Shown one piece after another: positions 16,340-23,764 of a stretch of DNA of 64,000 nt. The stretch's first letter is position 1. The number at the start of each line of letters is the position of its first letter. The stretch comes from Stagnimonas sp965279705 (GTDB lineage: Bacteria > Pseudomonadota > Gammaproteobacteria > Nevskiales > Nevskiaceae): the NCBI GenBank assembly GCA_965279705.1, contig OZ257257.1, forward strand, positions 1,798,001 through 1,862,000, given 5' to 3'. The notes beneath the pieces were generated by a model that was not told where the DNA came from, searched no databases, and was given only the letters and a program-made list of their open reading frames with translations. The translations under genes were made by a program, and so were the position numbers.

Positions 16340-18262
16340 ATGGGCAAAATCATCGGCATCGACCTCGGCACCACCAACAGCTGCGTCGCGGTATTTGAAG
16401 GCGGCGTGGTCAAGATCATTGAGAACTCGGAAGGCGAGCGCACCACGCCCTCCATCGTCGCCTACACGGACGACGGTCAAGTGCTCGTGGGTCGCAGTGC
16501 CAAGCGCCAGAGCGTGATGAATGCCAAGGGCACCATTTTCGCCGCCAAGCGCCTGATCGGCCGCCGCTTCGAGGACAAGGAAACCCAGAAGGCCATTGAG
16601 CACAGCCCGTTCAACATTTTCAAGAACGAAAACGGCGATGCCTGGGTGGAAGTGAAGGGCAAGAAGTTCGCCCCGCCGCAGATCTCGGCCGAAGTGCTGA
16701 TGAAGATGAAGAAGACCGCTGAGGATTATCTCGGCGAGCCGGTGACCGAGGCCGTGGTCACGGTGCCGGCTTACTTCAATGACTCGCAGCGCCAGGCGAC
16801 CAAGGACGCCGGCCGCATCGCGGGTCTCGATATCAAGCGCATCATCAACGAGCCCACCGCCGCCGCACTCGCCTTCGGCGTCGACAAGGTCAAGGGTGAC
16901 AAGAAAGTTGCCGTGTATGACTTGGGCGGCGGCACGTTCGACGTCTCGATCATCGAGATCGCCGACATGGACGGCGAGAAGCAGTTTGAAGTGCTCGCTA
17001 CCAACGGCGATACCTTCCTGGGCGGCGAAGACTTCGACCAGCGCGTGATCGACTGGATTGCCTCTGAGTTCCAGAAGGATCAGGGCCAGGATCTGCGCAA
17101 GGACCCGCTCGCCATGCAGCGCCTCAAGCAGGCGGCCGAGAAGGCGAAAATCGAACTCTCGTCTTCGACGCAGACCGACATCAACGAGCCCTACATCACC
17201 GCCGTCAACGGCGTGCCGCAGCATCTCAACCTCAAGCTCACCCGCGCCAAGCTCGAAGCCCTGGTGGAGGACCTCATCGCCAAGTCGATGGAGCCCTGCC
17301 GCATTGCGCTGAAGGATTCTGGCCTGAAGATTGGCGAGATCGACGAAGTGATCCTCGTCGGCGGCCAGACGCGTATGCCGATGGTGCAAGAGGCGGTGAA
17401 GAACTTCTTTGGCAAGGAGCCGCGCAAGGACGTCAACCCTGATGAGGCCGTCGCCGCTGGTGCCGCGATTCAGGGCAGCGTGCTTTCGGGCGACCGCAAA
17501 GACGTGCTGCTGCTCGACGTCACGCCGCTCTCTCTCGGCATCGAAACTCTTGGCGGCAAGATGACCAAGCTGATCGAGAAGAACACCACCATCCCGACCA
17601 AGAAGAGCGAGACCTTCACCACCGCCGACGACAACCAGACGGCCGTGACGATTCAGGTCTACCAAGGCGAGCGCGAAATCGCAGCGGCCAACAAGTCGCT
17701 CGGTCGCTTCGACCTCACCGGCATCGGTGCCGCACCGCGCGGCCAGCCGCAGGTGGAGGTGATCTTCGACATCGACGCCAACGGCATCCTGCACGTCACC
17801 GCCAAAGACAAGGCGACCGGCAAGGAGCAGTCGATCCGCATCACCGCCAACAGCGGCCTCAGTGAAGCCGAGATCGCCAAGATGGTGAAAGACGCTGAAC
17901 TCAACGCCGATGAAGACAAGAAGTTTGCCGAGCTGATCACGGCGCGCAACAGCGCCGACCAGATGGCCGGCGGCATCGAGAAGTCGGTGAAGGATCTTGG
18001 CGACGGCGTGACCGCCGACGAGAAGGCTGCCATCGAGAAGGCCGTGGCCGAACTGCGTGAAGCCGTGAAAGGCAGCGACAAGGCCGACATCGAAGCCAAG
18101 ACCCAGGCCCTGATGACGCTCGCCAGCCCCGTGATGCAGCGTGCTTCGGCCGGTGCCGGCGGCGCGGGTGCCGACATGGGCGGCGCCGGTGCAGCCCCCG
18201 GTGCGGCCAAGGCCGACGACGTGGTCGATGCCGAGTTCACCGAAGTGAAAGACAAGCCGTAA
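16340..18262 (+). CDS. dnaK: Molecular chaperone DnaK (Hsp70)
   Basis: DnaK has 640 residues, the normal length. The nucleotide-binding domain starts with GIDLGTTNSCVAV and contains VYDLGGGTFDVSI and the VGGQTRMPMVQ segment. The interdomain linker DVLLLDVTPLSLG is followed by the substrate-binding domain and a Gly/Ala-rich C-terminal tail ending in DDVVDAEFTEVKDK. A clear AAGGAG ribosome site precedes the ATG. The gene works with GrpE and DnaJ on either side. Confidence 0.98.
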   Translation: MGKIIGIDLGTTNSCVAVFEGGVVKIIENSEGERTTPSIVAYTDDGQVLVGRSAKRQSVMNAKGTIFAAKRLIGRRFEDKETQKAIEHSPFNIFKNENGDAWVEVKGKKFAPPQISAEVLMKMKKTAEDYLGEPVTEAVVTVPAYFNDSQRQATKDAGRIAGLDIKRIINEPTAAALAFGVDKVKGDKKVAVYDLGGGTFDVSIIEIADMDGEKQFEVLATNGDTFLGGEDFDQRVIDWIASEFQKDQGQDLRKDPLAMQRLKQAAEKAKIELSSSTQTDINEPYITAVNGVPQHLNLKLTRAKLEALVEDLIAKSMEPCRIALKDSGLKIGEIDEVILVGGQTRMPMVQEAVKNFFGKEPRKDVNPDEAVAAGAAIQGSVLSGDRKDVLLLDVTPLSLGIETLGGKMTKLIEKNTTIPTKKSETFTTADDNQTAVTIQVYQGEREIAAANKSLGRFDLTGIGAAPRGQPQVEVIFDIDANGILHVTAKDKATGKEQSIRITANSGLSEAEIAKMVKDAELNADEDKKFAELITARNSADQMAGGIEKSVKDLGDGVTADEKAAIEKAVAELREAVKGSDKADIEAKTQALMTLASPVMQRASAGAGGAGADMGGAGAAPGAAKADDVVDAEFTEVKDKP

Positions 18263-18286
18263 GTCTTTACGCTCACCGCCGCAAAA

Positions 18287-18313
18287 CTCACGCCCGCTCC
18301 TCGCGGGCGTGAG
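18287..18313 (+). other. strong hairpin between dnaK and dnaJ
   Basis: CTCACGCCCGC pairs perfectly with GCGGGCGTGAG across a five-base loop, giving an 11-base-pair GC-rich stem. No T-run follows, so it is more likely an attenuator or RNA-processing/stability element than a simple terminator. It could lower dnaJ expression relative to dnaK. Confidence 0.6.
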
Positions 18314-18347
18314 CATTTCAGCTGTATAGATTTGAAGGGAGCAGGTC

Positions 18348-19466
18348 GTGGCAAAGCGCGATTACTACGAAGTTCTTGATGTTGCCAAAACGGCATCCGA
18401 AGACGAGTTGAAAAAGGCTTATCGCAAGATGGCGATGAAGCACCACCCCGACCGCAATCCGGGTGACAAGGCGGCTGAAGAAGCCTTCAAGGAATGCAAC
18501 GAAGCCTACGAAACGCTCACCGACGCCAAGAAGCGTGCCCTCTATGACCAGTATGGGCACGAGGGCCTGCAGCGCGGTGGGAGTGGCGGCGGCGGTGCGG
18601 GTGGCTTCAGCGATATCTTCGGCGATGTGTTCAGCGACATCTTCGGCGGCGGTGGCGGCCGTGGTGGCCCGCGCCGCGGTGCCGACCTGCGCTATCTGCT
18701 TGAACTCTCGCTCGAACAGGCCGTATTCGGCGTTACTGAAACCATCAAGCTGCCGGCCTGGGACGATTGCACCACGTGCGGCGGCCACGGCACGGCCGAT
18801 GGCAAGAAGCCCAAGGAATGCCAGCAATGTCGCGGCGCTGGCCAGGTGCAGGTGCGTCAGGGCTTCTTCGTGTTGCAGCAGACCTGCCCGGTGTGTCGTG
18901 GCAAGGGCGTGCTGGTCACCGATGCCTGCAAACCCTGCCGCGGCGTCGGCAAGGTCAAGCGCGAAAAAACGTTGGAAGTGAAGATCCCCGCCGGTGTCGA
19001 TACCGGTGATCGCATCCGCCTCACGGGCGAGGGCGAGCCAGGTGATGCGGGGGCAAATCCCGGCGATCTCTACGTGCAGGTCAACGTCAAGCCGCACGAG
19101 TTTTTCGAGCGCGATGGCAGCGATCTGCATTGCACCGTGCCGGTCAGCATCGTTACTGCCAGCTTGGGCGGCGAGATGGAAGTGCCGACGCTGAAAGGCA
19201 AGGCTCAGCTCAAGGTGCCGGAAGGTACGCAGAGCGGCAAGACCTTCCGCATGCGCGGCATGGGCGTGAAGAGCGTGCGCGGCGGTCCGCAGGGTGATCT
19301 GCTCTGCAATGTGGTGGTCGAGGTGCCGGTGCACCTCTCGCGCAAGCAGAAAGACCTGCTGAAGGCCTTTGGCGAATCACTGGAAGGCGAGGGTGGCAAG
19401 AACACGCCGGAGTCATCCAGTTGGATCGACAAGGCGAAGAAGTTCCTTGATGGGATTGCCAGCTAA
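18348..19466 (+). CDS. dnaJ: Molecular chaperone DnaJ (Hsp40)
   Basis: DnaJ has 372 residues and begins at a GTG with a GGGAG ribosome site. The J domain has HPD at residues 33-35. The Gly/Phe-rich region (GGFSDIFGDVFSDIFGG) follows. Four zinc-binding repeats are present: CTTCGGHG, CQQCRGAG, CPVCRGKG and CKPCRGVG. The C-terminal substrate-binding domains are complete. It stimulates DnaK ATPase activity and delivers substrates. Confidence 0.97.
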   Translation: MAKRDYYEVLDVAKTASEDELKKAYRKMAMKHHPDRNPGDKAAEEAFKECNEAYETLTDAKKRALYDQYGHEGLQRGGSGGGGAGGFSDIFGDVFSDIFGGGGGRGGPRRGADLRYLLELSLEQAVFGVTETIKLPAWDDCTTCGGHGTADGKKPKECQQCRGAGQVQVRQGFFVLQQTCPVCRGKGVLVTDACKPCRGVGKVKREKTLEVKIPAGVDTGDRIRLTGEGEPGDAGANPGDLYVQVNVKPHEFFERDGSDLHCTVPVSIVTASLGGEMEVPTLKGKAQLKVPEGTQSGKTFRMRGMGVKSVRGGPQGDLLCNVVVEVPVHLSRKQKDLLKAFGESLEGEGGKNTPESSSWIDKAKKFLDGIAS

Positions 19467-19500
19467 GCGGAGTCAAGGACATGTCGTCCAGCAATGTGTC

Positions 19501-19887
19501 CTAGCCTAGTTGCTTGAGCAAAGTTTTCGTTGCCGCCAGCCGATATGCCTCCAGCACGTGGTGTTTCAGGGACTCTTCGTCGATCAGCTTCAGATGCAGG
19601 CCGATCCAGCCATAGACACCGACGTAGGGTGGTTTGAAAACCTGCTCCGGCGAAGTTTCCAACAGAAGTTCCAGAGCACCAGGTGGCGCTTTGAGCCAGA
19701 CAGCGAGGCGGCCATCACCGTGATGGTCGTCGCTGAACATCGCGAAGATTTTCTTGCCTGCATAGAAGCAGGGCGTGCCCCAAGCGAGCTTCTCGTTTGT
19801 ACCCGGCAGGCCAAGGCAGAGCTTGCGCAGGCGGGCAATCTGCCGACCCTGCTTGTCGAGCACGACAGCGCGGGTTGGGTGCGCCAT
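19501..19887 (-). CDS. MmcQ/YjbR family protein
   Basis: This 128-residue protein belongs to the MmcQ/YjbR family of small DNA-binding-like proteins with a CyaY-like fold. Family hallmarks seen are KLAWGTPCFYAGKKIFAMF and YVGVYGWIGLHL near the C-terminus, followed by a short helical tail. Its function is not established. The start shares one base with the stop of the upstream phosphatase gene, so it is the third gene of a minus-strand operon with the acyl-CoA dehydrogenase. Confidence 0.85.
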   Translation of the reverse strand: MAHPTRAVVLDKQGRQIARLRKLCLGLPGTNEKLAWGTPCFYAGKKIFAMFSDDHHGDGRLAVWLKAPPGALELLLETSPEQVFKPPYVGVYGWIGLHLKLIDEESLKHHVLEAYRLAATKTLLKQLG

Positions 19888-20579
19888 CAGCGAAAGGTCA
19901 GCAACTTGCCGTCGCTCATCTCCAGATGACCATGCTCGTTGAAGCTCTGTAGCGAGATTCCACGCGAGCCATAGAGCAGCTTGGTGATGCTCGCATTGGC
20001 GATGTGCCAGTTGAAGCCGAAAGCCTGCTGTGCCGTAAGGCCCAAGAGGCGCTGCACGGTGACGCCGATGTAGCCGCCGGAGGTGAACACCACGGCCGTC
20101 TTGCCGTGGCCTATGCGCTGGATCAGCGCATCCAGCGCGCCACCGCAGCGGCTGTGGAACTGCGGCCAGCTCTCTTCGTATTCATGGTCGTGCTCGCCAC
20201 CGATCCAGCGGGCGACGGCGGCCTCGAAGAACTGCTGGAAGGCTTTCTTGTGATCGCCGCTCTTTGCCAGCTCGGCCTTCATCACCGCCTGATCGTGAAA
20301 GTCCGGCCGGTGTGCCTTCACGATCGCCTCGAAGGCGTACTCGTTGAAACCCGGCTCTTCGAGCAATGGCAGATCGAGACCCATCGCGGCGACCGCCGTG
20401 GCGGCCGTCTCGCGATGGCGGCGCATGGTGCCGAGCGCCACCAGGTCTACTGGGCCGAGGCGTGATTTCAGATGCTCGCCGACCACCCGCGCCTGCTCGA
20501 AACCGAGCGGGCTGAGCTGGTCGTAATTGCTGCTACCGAAACTCGCCTGGCCGTGGCGCACCAGATAAATGGTGCCCAT
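19887..20579 (-). CDS. Histidine phosphatase family protein
   Basis: This 230-residue protein of the phosphoglycerate-mutase-like superfamily starts with LVRHGQASFG, where the RHG motif holds the phosphorylated His. The Arg and His residues expected later in the fold are compatible with TMRRHRET and FTSGGYIG. The substrate is unknown. Histidine phosphatases of this kind often sit beside ACAD11-like dehydrogenases and a kinase in acyl-CoA catabolic clusters, and the kinase is absent here. It shares single bases with both neighbours, implying coupled translation. Confidence 0.85.
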   Translation of the reverse strand: MGTIYLVRHGQASFGSSNYDQLSPLGFEQARVVGEHLKSRLGPVDLVALGTMRRHRETAATAVAAMGLDLPLLEEPGFNEYAFEAIVKAHRPDFHDQAVMKAELAKSGDHKKAFQQFFEAAVARWIGGEHDHEYEESWPQFHSRCGGALDALIQRIGHGKTAVVFTSGGYIGVTVQRLLGLTAQQAFGFNWHIANASITKLLYGSRGISLQSFNEHGHLEMSDGKLLTFR

Positions 20580-21811
20580 TATTTGGAGTAGCCGCGCTTG
20601 GCCAGCTCGATGCGTGCGATCACGCCCTTGTGCACTTCGTCCGGGCCATCAGCCAGTCGCAGGCTGCGCGCCTGGGCGAAGAAGCCGGTCAGCATGGTGT
20701 CGCGGCTCATCCCCATGCCGCCGTGGATCTGCATCGCCATGTCCACCACCATTTGCAGCACATTCGGTGCCACAACCTTGATGGCGCTGATCTCGGTCAT
20801 GGCGGGGATGGCGCCGACCTTGTCGATCTTCCAGGCGGCGTAGAGCGTGAGTAGGCGGGCCTGGTCGATGGCGATGCGGGCTTCTGCAATGCGCTCGCGG
20901 TTGCCGCCGAGGCTCAGCAGCGGCTTGCCGAAGGCGGTGCGACTCATACCGCGATGGATCATCAGATCCAGCGCCTGTTCTGCCGCACCGAGCATGCGCA
21001 TGCAGTGGTGAATACGGCCCGGCCCAAGGCGGCCCTGGGCGATCTCGAAACCGCGGCCCAAGCCTGCGATGACGTTGCTGGCCGGCACGCGCACGTTATT
21101 GAAATGCACCTCGCCGTGGCCGTGCGGCGCGTCGTAGTCGCCGAACACCGGCAACATGCGCTTGATCTCGACACCGGGCGTGTTCATCGGCACCAGCACC
21201 ATCGTGTGTTGGCTGTGGCGGCCCAAGCGGTCGTTGGGCGTGAGGCCCATGAAGATGCTGATCTTGCAGCGCGGGTCGCCCACGCCGCTCGACCACCACT
21301 TCTTGCCGTTGATGACGATCTCGTCGCCGTCGAGCAGGGCCGTCGCCTGCATGTTGGTGGCGTCGCTGCTCGCCACATCCGGTTCCGTCATAAAAAACAC
21401 GCTGCGGATGTCGCCTGCGAGCAGCGGCGTGAGCCACGCGGCTTTCTGCTCTGGCGTGCCGTATTTCCAGATCACTTCCATGTTGCCGGTGTCGGGGGCA
21501 TTGCAGTTGAACAGCTCCGGGGCCATCAGGCTGCGGCCGGTTTCTTCGGCCACCGACGCGTATTCCAGTACCGACAAACCGCCGCCCAGCACCGGGTCGG
21601 GCAGGAACAGATTCCACAGCCCCTCAGCCTTCGCCTTGGCTTTCAGGGTTTCGACGTGCTCGGGGATTTTCCACTGCGTCCAGTCGCCGCCGACGTTGCT
21701 GTCGTGGATGCCGTCCCAGTGCTGCTTCTCGATCGGCAGCACGTATTCCTTGATGAAATGCCGCACCCGCTTGACGATGTCCTTGCTCTTGGCGCTGGGC
21801 TCGAAGTCCAC
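20579..21811 (-). CDS. Acyl-CoA dehydrogenase (ACAD10/11-like)
   Basis: This 410-residue flavoenzyme oxidises an acyl-CoA thioester. The FAD/substrate segment FMTEPDVASSDATNMQ and the C-terminal SLRLADGPDEVHKGVIARIEL are typical of the ACAD10/11-like branch. That branch has members acting on 4-hydroxyacyl-CoA or longer substrates, but the actual substrate cannot be read from sequence. It is the first gene of the minus-strand cluster and is divergent from the TetR gene, with an operator-like inverted repeat in the shared gap. That position allows, but does not prove, control by the same regulator. Confidence 0.88.
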   Translation of the reverse strand: MDFEPSAKSKDIVKRVRHFIKEYVLPIEKQHWDGIHDSNVGGDWTQWKIPEHVETLKAKAKAEGLWNLFLPDPVLGGGLSVLEYASVAEETGRSLMAPELFNCNAPDTGNMEVIWKYGTPEQKAAWLTPLLAGDIRSVFFMTEPDVASSDATNMQATALLDGDEIVINGKKWWSSGVGDPRCKISIFMGLTPNDRLGRHSQHTMVLVPMNTPGVEIKRMLPVFGDYDAPHGHGEVHFNNVRVPASNVIAGLGRGFEIAQGRLGPGRIHHCMRMLGAAEQALDLMIHRGMSRTAFGKPLLSLGGNRERIAEARIAIDQARLLTLYAAWKIDKVGAIPAMTEISAIKVVAPNVLQMVVDMAMQIHGGMGMSRDTMLTGFFAQARSLRLADGPDEVHKGVIARIELAKRGYSK

Positions 21812-21894
21812 TTTGTTCTCCTGGGGTTTTGGGTCGATGTTTTAGGGCGCGCAGTGTGACGCAGCAACCGACCAACGGCCATTGCAGTGTTGTC

Positions 21895-21916
21895 TGACGA
21901 AAAATGATAATCGTCA
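21895..21916. promoter_or_regulatory. inverted-repeat operator in front of the TetR gene
   Basis: TGACGA and TCGTCA form an exact inverted repeat around a 10-base centre, ending one base before the TetR start codon. A matching, better palindrome lies downstream of the same gene. The shared core suggests autoregulation by the TetR protein. Confidence 0.65.
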
Positions 21917-21917
21917 C

Positions 21918-22511
21918 ATGCGTAGCGCCTCCATCACCCAGCCTGAAGTCCGCAGTCAGATTCTCACCGCGGCCGAGAAACTGTTTCGCAGCTATGGCTA
22001 TGGCAAGACCACCGTGGCCGACGTCGCCCGCGAGTGCGGCATGTCGCCCGCCAATGTCTATCGTTTTTTTGAGAGCAAGGCCGCCGTCAACGAGGCCATC
22101 ACGCAAGTCTTGCTGGAAGAAGTGGAAGCACGCGCGCAAGCCATTGCCGCCGAGCAGCGTCCGGTGGCAGACCGCCTACGCAAGATCCTGCTGGAGATGC
22201 ACGGCTTCGCGCTCGAGCGCTATTTGAATGAATCCAGCGTGCATGAGTTGTGCGCCAAGGCGATGGACGAGCAGTGGGGCGTCATCGAAGCGCACATCCA
22301 GCGCACACGGGCATTGACGCGCAGCCTGATCGAAGAGGGCATGCGCAACGGTGAGTTTGCCAAGCGCGATCTCAACAGTGCCGCAGCCTGCGTGCACAAC
22401 GCCATGATGCCGTTCTGCCATCCGCAGCTGGTGGCAGAAAACTTCTCCAAAGATCAGAAGCGACAGGCAGTTTTGATGGGCGAGTTTTTGGTGGCAGCAC
22501 TGAAGGCTTGA
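21918..22511 (+). CDS. TetR/AcrR family transcriptional regulator
   Basis: This 197-residue repressor-type protein has an N-terminal helix-turn-helix (TTVADVARECGMSPANVYRFF, about residues 31-51) and a variable ligand-binding C-terminal domain. The ATG at 21918 is chosen because it lies just before the conserved fold and right after the operator-like repeat; an upstream in-frame start at 21882 would put the operator within the coding region. It is followed by an RND efflux adaptor and pump, preceded by a second copy of the operator, so it most likely represses both itself and the pump. The ligand is unknown. Confidence 0.9.
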   Translation: MRSASITQPEVRSQILTAAEKLFRSYGYGKTTVADVARECGMSPANVYRFFESKAAVNEAITQVLLEEVEARAQAIAAEQRPVADRLRKILLEMHGFALERYLNESSVHELCAKAMDEQWGVIEAHIQRTRALTRSLIEEGMRNGEFAKRDLNSAAACVHNAMMPFCHPQLVAENFSKDQKRQAVLMGEFLVAALKA

Positions 22512-22532
22512 GTGGTATCGAGGCGGCAGATA

Positions 22533-22556
22533 TTGACGATTACAAAAAATCGTCAA
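22533..22556. promoter_or_regulatory. palindromic operator in front of the RND efflux genes
   Basis: TTGACGAT and ATCGTCAA form a perfect eight-base inverted repeat around an eight-base A-rich centre. The TTGACG arm also resembles a -35 box, so repressor binding would block promoter access. It shares the TGACGA/TCGTCA core and spacing with the site upstream of the TetR gene. Confidence 0.75.
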
Positions 22557-22623
22557 TGTGAATCGAAAAGACTGGCTGACGACGATCAGCCCGCATACGC
22601 GGCTGACATGAGAGGAGCGGAAC

Positions 22624-23754
22624 ATGGGTCAAAACACGGGCAATCTGAAAATACGCGCGATGTCAGTCATCGCCATTGCCATCCTGTTGCTCATGGCCTG
22701 CAAACCGGCCCCGGTGCCGGTGGAAGATATTCGCCCGGTGCGCACACTCACTGTGGGCGCCACGCCGACGACGGCCACTAATGTTTATGCCGGCGAAGTG
22801 CGGGCGCGCTACGAATCGACCCTGGGTTTTCGCGTGGCCGGCAAGCTGATTTCCCGGCAGGTGAATGTCGGCGAGCAGGTCAAGGCCGGGCAGGTGCTGG
22901 CAAGGCTCGACCCCAAGGATTTGCAGCTGGGCGATGCCGCTGCCGTGGCACAGGTGGCCGCAGTGCAGTCGCAGTTCACGGTCACCAAGAACGACCTTGA
23001 GCGTGTCACGGGTCTGTTCGCCAAGGGCTATGCCAGCAAGGGCGAGATGGATCGCTACACCACCCAATACGAGGCGGCCAAGGCGCAGCTTGAATCGGTG
23101 AAGGCGCAGCGCGATCAGATCGCCAACCAGGCCAGTTACTCGACGCTGACCGCCGATGCCGCAGGCGTGGTGACGGCCGTGCTGGCCGAATCCGGCACGG
23201 TGGTGGCCGCCGGCCAGCCGGTGGTGCAGTTGGCACGCGGTGGGGCTATCGAGATCGCGGCGGCCATCCCCGAAGACCGGGTGAACACCGTGCACGAGGG
23301 CATGGCGGTGCAGGTGTCGCTGTGGTCGGGCAATGGCAAGACCTATGCGGGTACGGTGCGTGAGTTGTCGTCTGCCGCCGACCCGCTCACCCGCACCTAC
23401 GCGCTGCGCGTGTCAGTGCCGCAACCGCCGCCGGAAATGAAGCTGCGGATGACCGCTTCGGTCGCCATTCCGCGCACCGGCCTGCCGGACATGGTGCACA
23501 TTCCCTCGCCGTCGATGGTCACGCAAAACGGCAAGGCGGGCGTCTGGCTGGTGGAGCCCAAAGCCTCGCTGGTGCAGTTCCGCGAAGTGCAGTTTGCGGG
23601 TGTGGAAGGTAATGCCGTGTTGGTGGCTAGTGGCTTGCAGCCGGGCGATGTGCTGGTGACCGCGGGTGCGGCCTTCCTGCGCGAGGGGCAGAAAGTGAAG
23701 TTGCTCAGCGCGCCGCTGGCAGCGCCTGCGCAAGCGCCCGCCAAAGCGGACTAG
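22624..23754 (+). CDS. RND efflux periplasmic adaptor (membrane-fusion lipoprotein)
   Basis: This 376-residue HlyD/AcrA-like adaptor has a lipobox LLMAC with Cys26, so it should be anchored to the inner membrane. The barrel-sandwich region starts near GKLISRQVNVGEQVKAGQVLARLDPKD, followed by a short helical hairpin and the second half-motif YSTLTADAAGVVTAVLAESG. A GAGGAG ribosome site precedes the start. It joins the RND pump encoded ten bases downstream to an outer-membrane channel, which is not encoded here. Confidence 0.92.
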   Translation: MGQNTGNLKIRAMSVIAIAILLLMACKPAPVPVEDIRPVRTLTVGATPTTATNVYAGEVRARYESTLGFRVAGKLISRQVNVGEQVKAGQVLARLDPKDLQLGDAAAVAQVAAVQSQFTVTKNDLERVTGLFAKGYASKGEMDRYTTQYEAAKAQLESVKAQRDQIANQASYSTLTADAAGVVTAVLAESGTVVAAGQPVVQLARGGAIEIAAAIPEDRVNTVHEGMAVQVSLWSGNGKTYAGTVRELSSAADPLTRTYALRVSVPQPPPEMKLRMTASVAIPRTGLPDMVHIPSPSMVTQNGKAGVWLVEPKASLVQFREVQFAGVEGNAVLVASGLQPGDVLVTAGAAFLREGQKVKLLSAPLAAPAQAPAKAD

Positions 23755-23764
23755 GGCGCGCGCC

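Noticed and set aside
16310..18316. 668-codon minus-strand open frame opposite dnaK
   Set aside because: It is the mirror of the strongly GC-biased dnaK coding frame and encodes no recognisable domain; dnaK explains the sequence fully.
22512..22781. Small open frame spanning the TetR-pump intergenic region
   Set aside because: It covers the palindromic operator and overlaps the start of the adaptor gene in another frame, so regulation is the better explanation.
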